Shown: positions 28,201-43,200 of the stretch, in pieces | Numbering within the stretch: position 1 is the first letter of the stretch | Layout of the letters: each line of letters opens with the position of its first letter | DNA from: Guillardia theta CCMP2712 | Taxonomy: Eukaryota; Cryptophyceae; Pyrenomonadales; Geminigeraceae | Direction of reading: 5' to 3' | Assembly: GCF_000315625.1 (NCBI RefSeq) | Contig: NW_005434639.1 | Location: 105,674 to 169,673, forward strand | Length of the DNA: 64,000 nt | Notes under the pieces: model-generated | What the model was told of the DNA's origin: nothing | Databases searched by the model: none | The model's input: only the letters and a program-made list of their open reading frames with translations | Translations under genes and position numbers: made by a program

Positions 28201-31200
28201 CGTGCTCGCCCTCGTCAATTCTCATCGTGACCACAAACGAAAGCTCAAGTGCGCTGATGTTGTTGTTGGAGCATCTCTCCGGATCGAAGGCCAGGTGGCT
28301 GTACTCAAAGGCTCCGATCCTCGGGAAGTGTTGTATGTACGTGATGGGCTGGATGGGGATGGAGCCGTCCACAGCGATGGCTGCCACTCGTGGTTGGCGG
28401 ATGTCGATGCCTCCAAGGAGCCCCGTGCTCGGGAGCATGAGACCGGAGGAGGAAGGGACTATCACTGAGATGTTCTCGTGGATGGAAATTTCTCGTGAGA
28501 CTGTCAAGGTTAACGATTCCAGGGCCTGGTTCCAAGAAGCCCTCTCGAACCTAGCTGGGTCGCTACTGGAGATTCCGACGCAGAGAGGTCCGGAGACGCC
28601 AAGGAAGAGAGGGAGGTAGACGGTGATAGTGTCCTTGACCACCAGCATCATCTCCGGGACGAATGAGATAGAGATCTGAACGGGAGCGCCTGCCATGGGA
28701 GGGTTGAAACTGAGGACGAACGAGTCCAAGAACGATCCGATCGACTGGCTACTAACGAAAGGAGTGAGAGGATGCTTACTCACCGGGCCGCTGGCAGCGT
28801 TGGTGCTGATGCCAAGGTTGGGTTGGTTGAGCCGAATGCCGTCGTCAGGGACGATGATCCCGAACGAACTAGAGATGTTGACATCTACTTTGAAGAAGGC
28901 TGAGATCTCCGAGTCCACTGTAAAGATTAGCTGCATCGTGCTGTTCTCCCAGCTGGCAGACGTGATGGACCCGTTGGTCGCCGTCACCGAGCCGTTGACG
29001 CTGGCGCCATAGAACTTGGGGAGCTTGAGAACGATGAGCTCTCCCGGCGCAAGGGGCATCACAGCCTGGAAGCTGAAGAACAGAGAAGAGACATCCGCAG
29101 CCTTGGCTGGATAGAAGCGAAGGACAGTAGTGTCCATGAACGATCCCAACAGCTGGTACTCGGTCACGAAGGTCGGGGGGATCCTCGGAACGGGCCCGTA
29201 CTTTGCAGACGAGAAGATTGTGAAGTTTCGGCTGCCGGCCGTGACGCCATTGTGCGGCATGATGATGCTGGCGTTCGTCGTCAAGGTGAAGATGGTGTTC
29301 CCAGGAACATCGGCGAAGAACTCGAAGGTCAACATCTCCTCCGTCTTGTTCCAGCTTCCCACAGCTTGGGTCTCGGAGGAGGACACGATGACGGGGAATG
29401 GGCTCTCGAGCACCGAGAATCCAGGGAGGATGATGCTGATCTTGTCGCCGGGGATCAGTCTTGACGTCAGCTCCAGTCGCACCTGAACGTTGCCGGGGAC
29501 CTGAGAGATGCTGTTGGGGGCCATGGGCTCGATATAGCTAAGGGCAGTGTTATTCTTGAAGTAACCGATGTACTGGATGTCACGGAAGAGGACTTGCTGT
29601 ATCTCACCGGCGGACAGATTCCCCTGGAGGGAGATGAAAGATGCCTCGTTCACCCCCTTCTCCGGCAGCAAGATACCTGCTGCATCGGGGATTACGAAGG
29701 AGAAGCTGAAGTAAGGGTCCCGGTAGACTTTGTTCACAAACGTGATCTCCACTCCCTCCGTTGACTCGCTGACCGTGATCGAGCGCTCGCTGTCCTCGAG
29801 CGTCAGAGCCTGCAGGTCTGACCTGTTGCTGAGCCTAAAGTCTGGGAGTTTGATCAAGAGACTGTCGTCCACATAGGTCAACACGTCAAAGGCCATCACG
29901 ACTGACAACTCCGTCGGCATGCCTGCCCTGGGCTCCTTGGAGAACCGGATGGAAGAGACGTTGACCGAGCCGTACTGCTTCACTTCCTCTGACTTCTCTA
30001 TTGGAATTGCTTGGCTGATCGGAACTTCTCCATCCGTCGCTGAAGACGCCAGGGTGTTGGCCTGGTCGTTGAGCCCGTTCCCCCTGCTCGAGATTGTGAC
30101 CGACGATTGCGCGATGCGCAGGGTCAGTTTGGTGAATGCCGGGATATTCGTCTGGACGGGGAGGACGAAGGAATAGTCGGGGCTCGTCTGACTCCAGCTA
30201 GCCTCATTGATCCCTCCAGCTGGGCCTTCGAGGACCTGTACGTTGATGCTCGCCCCGTCATTTCCATCAAGCCCAGGAATACGGAGAACAATGTTGTCGT
30301 TGGGCTGCAGGTTCATGGTCGGAACAAAGGAGACGGTTATAGAGGGGGAGGAGCCGATTTGCGGGGGGTCAAAGCGGAGGGAAGTTTCATAGAAGAACCC
30401 AACAGGAGTGTAGTCCGTGATGGGGGTGGGTGGGATAGGAGCTGCTGGAGCAGAGCAAGAAACGTTCATCTTACCCGCGGACAGAGTGATTCCCAGCTGA
30501 GGGAGAGTGATTCCGATCGACTCGGGCACGACGAGGGTAACTTCGACGTTCTGGTTGATGCACTGATTGGCAGTCAAATCCAGCATTTCGGACGAGGGGT
30601 CCCAGATGAAGGAGAAAGGGACGTTGGAAGTGGATACGAGATTTCCGCTCGTGGCTCCTCCGTTGAACCCACCAAGGTAGATATGGAACAACGACCCCGA
30701 CTCGATCGGCATGGTTGGGGTCAATACTATGGTGATCTCGACTGAATGCCCAGCACGGAGGGGCGCAAACGTAAGTCCGAAGGTTGTAAAGGCACCAGCT
30801 GGGCTGATCTGCTTGATTCTGATGGGCAGGACCGGTCCAAGGACGGCGTCAGTGCTGATGTTGGGGAGATAGGTGTCCAAGACACTGCGGTCTATCAAGC
30901 TCCCGCAGGAGGAGGTGTGAGTCAGCAAGCCCCGAGCAGGGAGCTTGAAGTTCTTGATCTCCACCTTGAGGTTTGACTGGAAGACGTCCTTTGCCAGGGT
31001 CAGCACCATGTTGTTGGTTGCTAAGTCCCAACTCGCCCCCGACGCGAAGCCTTCGGGGACGGTTACGATCTCCGAAGAATGGATCTGGTCCTGGTATACC
31101 TCAGACCTCTCAAACAGAGGCAGATTTAAGACCACATGGTCCCCCTGCTGAATCGGGAGATGAGGAGTGAAGGAGAAGGAGATCACGTTAGCCACTCCCA

Positions 31201-34200
31201 CTTGCCCTGGGATCACCTGGAAGGTCGTCGAGGACAGGAAAGTCCCCACAGCGGGAGACTGCCAGACTGGGGTCGGGAGGATCGGGCCGTCCGAGCTGGT
31301 GCAGGAGATCTTGATGTCTCCGTTGTTGAGGTTCGTCCCGTAGACCGGGAGCACGAGGCCCGATTCGGAGTGATACACTGAGAGCGAGATCGAGACGTTG
31401 GCTGGGATCTCCTGCACGACTGTGAACTCAAGGATCTGAAGTCTCGTCGACCACGACGCTCGAGTGATGTAGTGCTGGGGGTCTACGACAGAAATCTGAC
31501 CAGGGAGAAGGGTGAAGGACGGGAGGGAAAGTCGCACAAAGTCGTCCTGGAAGATCTTCATGGAAGCCCGGAAGCGGAAGAAGAGGTCGGAAAGCTCTCC
31601 AGCCCTCTTGTTTCCGTAGTCCAGCCACGAAGTGCCGGCGAAGGAGCCGATGGGAGTGTACTGGACGGGAGAGAAGGGAACAGGTCCATCGAGAGCGTTG
31701 CACTTGATGTAGATTTTTCCTCTAGCGATCCCTTCCTCTGGGATCTTGAAGCCGACGGACTGAGGGACAGTAACGACGACGGATTCCCCTATCACGACTG
31801 AGCTCTGCGCTGTCAAGCTGAGGATCGAGAGGCTCCCTTGCCATGAAGCTTGGATGAAGCGCAGGTTCGTGGAGGTGACGGTGAACTGGGACGGGGTGGC
31901 CTGGAACCCTGGCAGGAAGAGCTCAACAAGTTCGCCGGGGGCGATCTTCATGGTCGGGGTGAAGGAAGCTTGCAATGAGGTCTTGACCTGTGAACGAGAG
32001 TTGTAGGCAACAGGTGGGGTGAAGACGATGTTGACATTCTTGTTGGGATCCGCGTTGTAGAAAGACCCGATGGCCTGGATCTTGGTCAGAGGGGCCGACA
32101 GGACAGGCCCGTCCTGTGCGTCAGAGTTGATGTTGAAACGAGTGTCCCCGTCCCTCACGCCCTCTATCGGCACTTTGATCAGGACAGACACGTTGATAGT
32201 CAGCACGACGACAGAGAAAGCCGAGATGGTTTCGTTTGCCACCAGCCTCATCTTGCCCCTGTTCTCGTCCCATATCACCGTCCAGTCAGTCCCGTTCGAG
32301 GGCAAGACTCCGTCGGCCCGCTCCGAGACGTTCTTGAAGTCGTAGAAGGTGATTGTGATCGATTCACCTCTGAGGATTGTCATCGTTGGCTGTACGACAA
32401 CTCCGATACTGTTGATGCCCGACAGCAACGACGAGGACGAGACAGAGCCATAGAACCCGACCTCGCTCCGGAGGAAGTTGCCGATCGGGACAACGTGAGT
32501 GATGCAAGAGGAGAAGTTGCCATAACGGGAGGTGAAGGCTTGCAGTGTGTAACAACTCAGCCTTCGGATGCCTGCCTGGGGAATGACCATCCCCACACTT
32601 GACGAGATGAAGACCGAAGAGTTGCCGAGAAGACGAACGTGAGACTCGAAGGTCATCAGGAGCTCAGAAGTCGAGTTGGCCCAACAAGCAGACAAGGCAT
32701 GCTTCATGCTCTGCCCTGAGATCGAGATCGTCAACGTCCGAGGGTCTTGACAGGAGCCCTCGCTGTAAAAGTCAGGGAGATGGAGTCTGAGCGTGTCGTT
32801 GACGTCAAAGGAGATATCGCTCTCGAAGGAGATCGAGAAGTTTACTGGAGAGAGAGAAACCTTGTCGCCGAAGTTGAGCGACGTCGATAGGATTCCAGTC
32901 AAGTTGAGGTTGTTAATCGGTTCTAGATCTCCATACCTGGAGCAGCCCACCAAGAAATTGTTGGAGGTCGCCCAAACCATTGACACTTGATCAACCATGA
33001 GTGCTGAGTCTGCAGTGATTGTCAACTTCACTTCCCGTCCGAGTGGGAGGTTGCCAAGAGATGAGAGAGTGAGAAACTTTTGATCGAAGCCTTTGACCTC
33101 CTCATACTTGCAAGGACAACTCTGATCCGCCTGACTGCCGTTGCCGCACGAACTGGTTCCCCAGAGCGCTTGGAAGGAAGCTGAGTCCTCTCCTGCCAGA
33201 GAGATCTGCTGGTTGCCGCTCGCTCGGCCCAGGAACGGCAGAAGGAGGATGAGACTATCGTCTTTGAATATCACTTTCCTTGACTTGATGGCGAAGCTGA
33301 TCTCGAGGTACATGCTCCGGTCCTTGGGGAAGAAGAAGGCAGACACCTGCTCCAAGGATCCAATCCCCTGCACACCTGACACTGGAGCCGAGAAGACCTG
33401 CCCTTCACTGGCGTTGATGGAGACAGTGAAGGCTGAGTCGTTGGTCATGATGCCATCGACAGGTGTGATGATCCCTTGATCAACTCCGATCGTCAAGGTC
33501 AGGGCTGAGTACATCGCGATGTCCTCGGCTGCTCTCCACCTGACTTCCATGTCCCTCTCCGACCAGCTGCCGTTGACGAAGACCGAAGGCGGGCTGATGT
33601 CCAGCTGCGCCTGCGAGCTCCTCCTGAAGCCCGGGAGCTTCAAACTCAAAGTCTCGTCCTTGTAGATGGTCATCGACGGGGTGAAGTGGAAAATGATCGA
33701 GGAGGACACTCCGGCGCGAGGAGGATCGAACGACAGGCTGGAGACGACCGAGCCGATCGCCGGCCACCTTCCTATGTCAGTGACTGGGATGTCTCCAGCC
33801 ACGGCGGAGGCTTGCAGTTTCAGCCCAATCTTGTCCTTTGGGAGTCCGTCCTGGGGCAGGATGAGCCCCTGAAGGAGCGAGAGAGTGACCAAGGAGGACG
33901 CTGGGAGCTCCAGAGGGACGTTCAGCTCCAGCTTGGACTGTGCTGACATCCAGCTAGCAACGGTTTCCTGGGACTGCCCGCCGTACCAATCAGTGACGAC
34001 GAGGACGGAGACGTTGACGGAGGCCGAAGAGAAGCCAGGGAGAGTGAGAAGAATGGTGTCAGAGGGGAAGAGAGACACGTTGGCGACGAACTGAATCTTC
34101 ATCGGGGAAATCATCCCGGCGATGGGACCCTTTTGGTCAAAGAATAGTTGCACGTCCACGGCCTTCCCGTTGCTGCCGATACCCGGGGAGTACATGATGG

Positions 34201-37200
34201 AAGTGGGAAGGATGGCCCCGACGCTCTGAACGCATGAGATCTTGAGGGAGGGCTCGTTGGCCGCCAGGCCCCCAGCTGGGATCTTGATCAGCTGAGCAGC
34301 TGAGAACTTGATGGATGTCAAGGCGTCGTGGTAGACAACCTGCCCCAGCACGATGGACAACCTGCTGATCTGAGAGTTCCATTGGATTGAAGTGACTGTC
34401 GGACCAGTCTCGTTGTGATGGGAGACAGCGCCTGAGACCGTGAAACCGGGAAGGTCGAGCTGGACGACAGCGTTGGGCTGAAGGTCAACGATAGAGATGA
34501 AGGAGATAGTCAGGGACACGCTGAGAGAGGTTGATGGAGGAGCGACATGGAGGCGAGAGAACTTAAAGTAGCCCACTGGATCGAAGTTTCCCTCGACGAA
34601 GGGGGTCGGGATCACAGGCCCTGAACGCGCGTTTGAAGAGATCCGAATCAGTTTGCTGTCTGCGTAGACTCCGTCGATCGGCAGTGTCAGGTCAGCGCTG
34701 GAAAGGATTTCTCGTATCTGCTCCCCCTTGCTGAAAGGATACTCAACAGTGAACACAAGAGAGCTTGTCTCTGCCTGCCAGCTCACGAAGGCGAACCTCT
34801 GACTCAGCGTCGAGATAGTCGTTGACGATGGCTTCGCTGAAAATCCTGGAAGGTGGAGGGTCACGGTCTCCCCGTAGAGCATGCCCATCCCTGCGACGAA
34901 GGACATGGTGAGAGTCGTGAATCGCCCAGCGTACGCCGGAGAGAAGCGGAGGACGGGGTTGTTGAAGACTCCGACCGCGGGAGACCGCTCGAAGGCTGTG
35001 GGAAGGACGTTGCCATCAAGGGCTGATACTGAGATCTTGAGGGCCTGATAGTTCTCGATAAGGCCGTCCACCGGCAACTTGACGAAATTAGAGCCGAGAG
35101 CGAATTGAAGCGAAGTCCTCTTAGGGATGAAACTGCCGACAGACAGGCTGAGGGTGTGGGTCGTCAGGTTCCAGCACGCCTCGCTGAAGGGGAAGACGGC
35201 AGTCGCGTTGAATGACTCGCAACGGTCGTCTCCTTGGAAGCCAGTCAAAGTGACGAGGAGCTTGTCAACGAAGGTTGAATCAGGGTACACGTTAAGCTCC
35301 ATCAGGATGTCAAGAGAGACCAGCACTCTGCTGTAAACGTCTGCCTGCAACGGATCGAAAGTGATGTTGGGGTTGTCGATGCCGCCGACGGGGTAGAAGT
35401 CGACGACCCTGAAGGGGGACCTGGTGCTACCTGCCTGCGCCTTGCAGGCGATGCTGATGTTGTGCTGCCTCCCGACCCCAGTCTGCGGTAGGTTCATCCC
35501 GGCGGTCGAAGGGATCAGAATGCTCATCTCGGTTCCTGCCTCTATGTCGCCCACGAGCTTCAACGTCAGCGTCTGGTTGGCAGCATCCCACAGTGCCGAC
35601 CCGACGATCGGGTACATCACTGTCTGCCATCCGCAGCCTTTTGAGCAGTCCGAGCGCACAGACCACTCGGTGGTGAAGGTGCTGGTGTCGACAAGACTCT
35701 GAGGAAAGGAAAACCGAGTCAGCCCCAACACAATCTCGTCGCCGTAGTGCAGACTTGCGTTGTAGGAGAAAGAGAGGAGGAGGGGAACAGGATAGTGCGT
35801 GCTCGGCTGATCTCCGAAGCGCAACGAGACATGGTTAAAGATCCCCTGCCACCCGATCACCGGCACGTAATGTATCTTCGTCTTCAAGACTGGCCCGAAG
35901 AAGGCGTCCGTCGACAGAAAAATGCTGGAGCTTGCGCTCAGTCCATCCTTCGGTATGCCGATCATCGCTGTAGAGGGCAGAAAGATGGTAATGGTGGAGT
36001 CAACAGGAAAGCTGTCGACGAGCTCGAAGGCAACGGAGCTGTTCTCTCGGAACCACGCGGAGCTGATCAACGTCCCGTTTTCGCCCACCGCTGAAGCACA
36101 GGAAATGTTGGGGCCACTAAAGGTGGGCAGGTACAGGACAATCACGTCCTTAGCAACCAACGGCATCTTGTTCCGCATGCGGATGGTCAGACCGATGGTG
36201 GCCAAGGGCGAGGAAGTGATAAAGGAGATTGACATGTTCCAGAAGGCCCCTACCCGCTGCTTGTACGGGAAGCTAGTTAAGGGTACAGGCCCGTCGGCAG
36301 CATCCGTTCCGATCCGGAGGCACTCCCGTCCGTACAAACCATCTAGAGGGAGGACGAGACCGAACGAGCTTGGAACGACGAAGTCCATGAAGGTAGAGTA
36401 GAGCGTATACTTGGGGATTAAGGTCAGCTGGCTCTGAACGGCATCCCAAGACAGGTCAAACATGCTCGTCTCGTTCGTCGGCGGTGCTGGGCAGTTGACA
36501 ACTCGTTGGAACCCGCAAAGTTGGACGAGCAGCTTGTCAGCTGGAGTGATAGACATGTACTTGATGAACTTGACAGTGACGTTGACGCGGAAGTTGCAAG
36601 CCTCTTGATAGTTGGTGCAGCACGAGGCCGTGTAGTCGTTGCAGCACGGCGAGCTCGCATACCGACTGACTGGCGCAGCATAGGGAGGAGAGAACGAGAT
36701 GGAGCTGTTGAGCAAGGCTCCGATAGGCGTCACCTGCTGCAGCGAAAGAGGAGGGAAGGGGCCGGCAGAGGCGTTTGAGGACAGGGTGATGTTGACAGAG
36801 TTGGGTCTGACGCCCTGCTCAGGTAGAATGAGCTGCTCCTCCACGCAGGAGGAGTAGATGAAAAGCTCCCGAGCCTCGATCTCGGAGATGACTTGGAGGA
36901 CAAGGGAACTTTCAGCCTCCAACCAGTACAGGCTCCTCACCTTGGACGTCGAGCAAGTTCGCTGAGGCTGGAAGCCAGTCGTGTTCTTGAAGTCCGGGAG
37001 TCTCAGAGTCATGATGTCTCCTGGCACGAGAAGCATCTTCATCCTGACAGACAGTTGGATCCCACAAGGGTTGTTGGACGACGGCAGTTGCGAGCTGCCG
37101 AAGAGAAAGAAGGAGAGATTAGACTCGACGATCCCTCCCGTCTTGTAGATCCCTGGGGACTTGTCGATAGGCAGGGGAACCACCTTTCCGTAGCTCGAGT

Positions 37201-40200
37201 TTGTGCCAAGGGTGACATTGCTGCTGTTCTCCGACAAACCCTCCAGAGATACCCGGAACAGCTCTGAACGGGAGATCTGGATGTGATAGTTGCACAACTG
37301 ATCGACAGAAAAGACGATCGGGTTGGACGAGAAGAGGATCTGAAGTTCGAACAGGAGGGGCCGCCATTGCCCGACCATCTGACAGGCTCCATCGCAGCAA
37401 GAGGAGGTCGCGGTGATGGTGACCGCAGTGCCCTGGTCTGCTTTGTCCAGCTGAAACCCAGGGAGGGTGAGAGAGAGAGAAGAGTCCTTGCTGAGGGCCA
37501 TGGAAGAGAAGAAAGCGAGGTCGATGCTTGCGAGCTGTCCGATCTGCGGGGGGTCAAACCTGATGACGGAGTGGTGGAAAGATCCCACGTTGAGGACTTG
37601 CATGCTGCTGGGGTTCGCTGGCCCGGCCTTTGCGTTTGTCTCGATCAGAAACTTGTCATAGTGGTCATTGAAGCCACACTTTGGCAGGCGGATGCCCGAG
37701 CTGGAGGGGATGCTGAAAGAGATAACCATGTCCTGCTGGACTACCTGAGCTGCCAAGACCTCGATCACGACCTGGGTTTCGGACCACTTGATCAGCGCTG
37801 TGGGGAAGTAAAGGGAGCCGTTCCCAGCTGTTGCAACCGTGACGTCTGGGTGGCTGGGGAACGCCTGGCTGCACTCGGAGATGACATTGCGATTGTACGT
37901 CCACGTCATCTTGACCGACTCGTTCGTGGCGATCTCCTGATTCAACCTGAACCCGACGGAGAGTGTGACAAGCGACCCTGCAACCGGCGGGTCAAACGAG
38001 ATGGACTTGTAAGTGAAGACTCCGATGGGATTGCTGTATGCGATGGGGATCGGAGGAACCGGGCCGTAGATGGCATTACAGGAGATGCGCATGCGAGGAT
38101 CGTTGGTGCTAATGCCGTAGGGGGGCAGGCGGATACCGAAAGAGGATGGGACAGTAAGAGACTGAGCTGAGAGCTCTGGGATGTCCTGGATGAAGACAAG
38201 CTGGAGGACAGCATCCTTGTTGAACCAGTTGGCGTAGAGGTTGGCGTTGTCGTTGATAGGGTCAAACTTGTAGATGTTGCCGTTGGCAGTGAAGCCTGTC
38301 AGGGTCAGGTTGATGATCTCCCCTGCCCTGATCGTCATCTGCGGCTCGAAGGAGAACTGGATGGTCGCTGGGGACTCGAGCGCAGTGTAGGTGACGTGGA
38401 GGAAGGGGAGCTTCTTCACAGGCTCGTAGAAGGAGCCGACGGCCTGCGAGGTAGGGATGATCGCGCCCTTGATGGGACCGTCGATGGCATTGGTAAGGAT
38501 CTTAAGGTCCTGCTGGTTGGCACCCAAACCTTTCAGGCGAAGTCTGATTTCAGCTGCCTCCGGGATGACTATCTGAATGGTCTCGTTAGGCCCAGGGATG
38601 ACGACCGCTGCCGTCATGAGCAGCCTTGACTCGTTGACGTACCACCTGCCCACCTTGAACCAGCCCTCAGGAGTCGAGGAGACATTGAATGTGTCCCGTC
38701 CCCCCGTGAAGCCGGGGAGGATCAGTCCGACGTGCTCGTCAACAAGGATTCTCATCTCAGGCCTGAACTCGAGGATGAGAGAAGAAACCTCTCCTGCCGT
38801 TGGGTTGCCATAAGACAACTTGGGGCTGTTGAGGAAAGAGCCAACACCATCGGACTCCGGGAACGCAACCTGGACAGCGTAGGCCACAGGAGACTGAACT
38901 CCGATCTTGAGGGAGGGCTGGTTCCTGCTCACACCTTCCAACGGAAGCCTGATGCCTGCGTCGGAGTCGACGAAGATTGCGACGCTGGTGTTTGCGTCAA
39001 AGGCAGTGTTCAGTAGCACGAGCCTCAGCTGACCGAGCAGGGGGTTCCAGCTAGCGAGGCCAAACCCAGGGACCCACACGTTGTGCGTTATCTCCCCGAG
39101 GAAACCTGGCAGGCTGAGGACGAGGGCATCGCCGCTCTTTAGAGGGAGGGAGTAGGAGAAGAGGATCTGAAGGCCAGTCTCAGGAGATGACGTGGACTCG
39201 TAGCGCAGATAGACAGGTTCGATCCTTCCCACTCCCAGCACGTTGTACACCCTTGTGGGCAGGACTGGACCATCCTGAGCGTTGGTAGCGACGGTGATGA
39301 AGTCAACGATGTAGACACCTCCTGGAGGAATTACCACATTCACCTCCTGCTCCACTACAGCAAGGCATCTGCTGGAGGGTGGTATGTCTGACAAGACCGT
39401 GAAGTTGAGAAACGGAGGGTCCCAAAGGACTGACGAGGGGACGAGCGATTTTGAGTTGTCCAGGGAGCAAGACAGGTTGAAGTAAGCGACCTTGGAGCTC
39501 TTGCCGAGAAACTTCGGAATATGGACGAAAATGGTCTCCTCGAATTGAATAGACATGGCGATTGAGAAATTGAAAATGATCCTGGAGGGCTGGCCGGGGA
39601 CTCCGTCGACGAACGAGACCTGAGTCTCGTTGTTGAAGGAGCCAACGGGCGGGAGCTCGTCAAAGACGTGACGGTAGCAGTCGTCCAAGAGGATGAAGAT
39701 GCCTCGATCGATGGACCTGAAGCCATAGCGGGACAGCACAAAACCGTAAGACGTCGAGATCGCGAACTCCGGCTGGAAGCTTCCAACACCGTAAGGAAAG
39801 ACCTCGAGCACCTTGGACGGCTCAGTCCACCTGATTCTCGTCCAGTAGACTCCGGCTAAGAAGAACTCAGTCACGTTCTGAGTCGCCTGCTGCAAGGAGA
39901 TCTCCGGGAGGTGGATGCGTAGAATGTGCTTCTGTGAGTCTGAGAAGGTGACTCTGAACCTCAGCTCCACGGGCTCGCCCGCCCGCGCGTTGTAATGCAC
40001 AAGGGATGCGAACACTAGCGGGTAGGACTGGGAGAAGGAGCAGAAAAATCGAACGTTTTGAAAGGGTTGATCTTGGAAACGGGGTGCAGAAGAGATTGAC
40101 GGAGAATAGTTCTGGTTTACCTTGCTCAGAACAAGACCAGTGATCTTGAAATGTACAAGCGTCGACGCTAGAATGTCTTGGTCGATACGGAGCACGACTC

Positions 40201-43200
40201 TTCCCAAAGACACGTTGAAAGACTTCACGCTGAGCAGAGGCGAGGAGTCCTGTAGTGCAGAGGACGTACCTACGAAGAGATTGGGCATGCTAACAGAGAT
40301 TTCCTCCCCCGTCGACAAGTTTGACAAGCATGCAAACTGCACCTCCACCATCCCTGACAACGAGTATGCGTCCAATCTCGTGCTAGTGAATCCTTGCCCC
40401 CCTCCCACCTCCAGGAGCCTCCGCTTCCCAGCTGTCCCTGCCATCTGAATCTCATCTGAGTTGAACAGGATTCCCTTTGACCTCTCCTCCACCCACGTTG
40501 CCCCCTTCTCCCTCATCTGCGAGCTCTGCGCAGGTACTGCAGGGCTCCATATCACACTCTCCCTCTCGATCGCAACCAATCCTTCAGAGCTTCTCATCAT
40601 CGCCTCCAGCCGCTTGTCCGCCTCCTCCAGACCTCCTCCTGGCAGCTTCAGGATCCCATCGAGACTTTCTGAAACGCTCCTCCCGCATCCTGCGGCTCGC
40701 TCGCACACCAGCTCCAGCACTCCCCTCACCTCATCCCACGTCCCATTCATCCCCTCCGTCATGATTCCCTGCACAGCAGCGGTTCCCATCTCCGACAAGG
40801 TCAACGAGGAGGAGGAAGTGAAGTTGGGCAGGAACACTGAGACCTTGTCACCAATTGAGATGTTGATGCTGCTCTCCAGCTGCAAGTCCAGCTTGCAGGC
40901 CGCCAGAGGGGTCCTGGGATGAAAGTCGAGGGTGAAGTTGCGGAATTTCCCGACAGCCTGGACGAACTTGAAAGGCTGCCAGTCCACCATCGAGGTGGCC
41001 AGTTGAGCTGAGATCTGAATTCCATCCCAGTTCTTCTCGACTCCTTCGGTCGGCAAAGTCAGCCCGGTCCCAGCTGGGACTTCGACCTTGACAAGCTCTC
41101 CTCTCTGAAGCGATTGCTCCAACTTCAGTAGCAGCGTCCTGCTGCTCTGAAGCCACGTCATCGCAAGGGAAGTGTTGGAGACAGCAGCGAAGGCCTGTTG
41201 GGGCTGCGAGAAGGAGGGCATCCTGATAGATATCGTCTCATTCGCAGCCATGGGCATCTGCGGCACAAATGTGATGATGACGTCAGCAGACGAGTCAACC
41301 AAGTTGTAATTATTGAAGAACATTCTCGTGCTCTCGAAGGATCCGTCCGTCGCGGTCGAGACCAGAGCAGTCGGGATCAGGTACCCAGCGACTGCTATCA
41401 TCTCGATGGTGGGCGAAGTGAGAGCTGAGAGACCGTCAGGTGGGAAGAGAATGCCCAGCTGAGACTGAAACTGAACGACCTGCTTCACTCCCGGATCGAT
41501 CTTTTTCCCGACAGACACTGTAAGTGACAACGAGTTCTGACCCGCAGTGACTTGGTAGATGTCCAGGTCAAAGATACCTACTGGAGTGAAGAAGCCCGGG
41601 AGGTTGAGGACTATGCGATCCTTGGGCGCCAGCGACATGCTGGCCGTGAAAGAGATCTCAAAGGCGGCTGGGCTGCCAGCTACCACCGTTGACGTGAACA
41701 CGATCTGCGGCTGAGTCTGCAGCGATCCGATAGCGCGAGAGTTGATTGGAAGTTGGATGGGGTAGCCGTGAGTTGGATCGAGGGAGAGAGAGAAAGAATT
41801 AGCTGCAAGGCCGGGGAAGGGAACGTACAGCTGTTGCGAAGAGGAGATGTACAGATAGCGGAAAGAGCTCGCCGTGCTGATGGTGACAGTCAGAAGGACT
41901 TCGCTGGTAAGAGGATTCCAGCTCGACCCCAGGACATCGATGTTCTGACCGACGACAGTGAAGGCGGAGATACTCGAGGCCCTCCGCAGACCAGACAACT
42001 TGAGTCGCCATTGCTCGACCAAGTTTCTGGGTCGGGAAGTCGCAACGTCATGGAGCGAAATATTGATGGACAGATCGCGTTCGATGGCAGGAGGATCGAA
42101 GGAGGCAACGATGGAGTCAAAGAGAGGAACGGCGGGAGAAATCTTGATCGACTGGGGGGCCACCGGACCCGCCTCAAACGATCCGAAAAGCCTCAAAGTT
42201 GCCTGGTTTGCCATCAGGCCATTGACAGGCACGTGAAGCCCGAAAGATTCTGGAATGACGATGGTAATGTTGGAAGCCTCAATGATATCCTCGTTGAAAG
42301 AGATGGAGAATTCATGGCTGCCTTGAACCCAGGTTGCAGACAAATAAACGTAGTTGATAGTATTTACAACGATCTGAATCATAGACCTTCTCTCGAAATT
42401 GTTCTCGAGGGAATACTCAGCAAAGAAATCCGGCAGCTGCATTGACAACACATCTCCCTTAACCAACTTCATCCCATTGCTGAAGACCAGCTCAAGCTGG
42501 ACTATTGAACCAGCTGAAGGTGACTCTGGTATATACGCCAACCTGGCGTAGGTAGAAGTAGCAAGTAGAGCCCCGACTGGCTCGACATACCAAAGAGGGG
42601 TAGAATACACCGGCCCTGCCTTGGCGTTACAGGAGATGAAAAATGTTTGCTGGTTCAATGAGATGGCTTTCTCCGGCAGAGTGAGGCCAGAGGTGGAGGA
42701 GATGAAGGCATGAACTGATCGATTTGCCTCCAGCACTTTCCCGCAGTTCACCACAAACACCAGGCGCTGATCGGGGTAGGTCGCCGACCATGCAGCATAG
42801 AACCGCGGATCGCTCACGCTCCCCATGTCGAACACATCGGACTGGGGGATGATACCCTCAGGGCCCTTGAAGCCCGGCAGATAGAACTCGATCAGCTCTC
42901 CCTCCTGAATGCTCATGAGAGGAGTGAACTGAAAATGAATGTCCACTCGCTCCCCGGCTGTCGGGTTGTCGTACGACATGCTGGTGTAGGAAAAAGCGCC
43001 GACTGGCGTCAAGATATCAAGAGATCTTGAGACAACAGGGCCGTAGATAGCGTCCGTCGTCAGCTGGACTCCCTGGAAGTCCGATGGAAGGCCTGTTGTA
43101 GGGAGCGCAAAAGAGTTTTGAGAGCTCACAAAAATGTCACTGCGCAAGCCTGCCAAAACAAGGTACTTAGCAGTGAACACGAGAATGTTAGAATCTCGAT

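Noticed and set aside
37283-38170. 295-codon plus-strand open frame opposite the giant gene
   Set aside because: It lies wholly antisense to the repeat array, has no recognisable domain, and similar antisense frames recur along the array because of its codon composition.
41753-42445. 230-codon plus-strand open frame, and a similar one at 21689-22468
   Set aside because: Both are antisense shadows of the giant gene, rich in Arg/Asp/Gly without motifs or start-site support.
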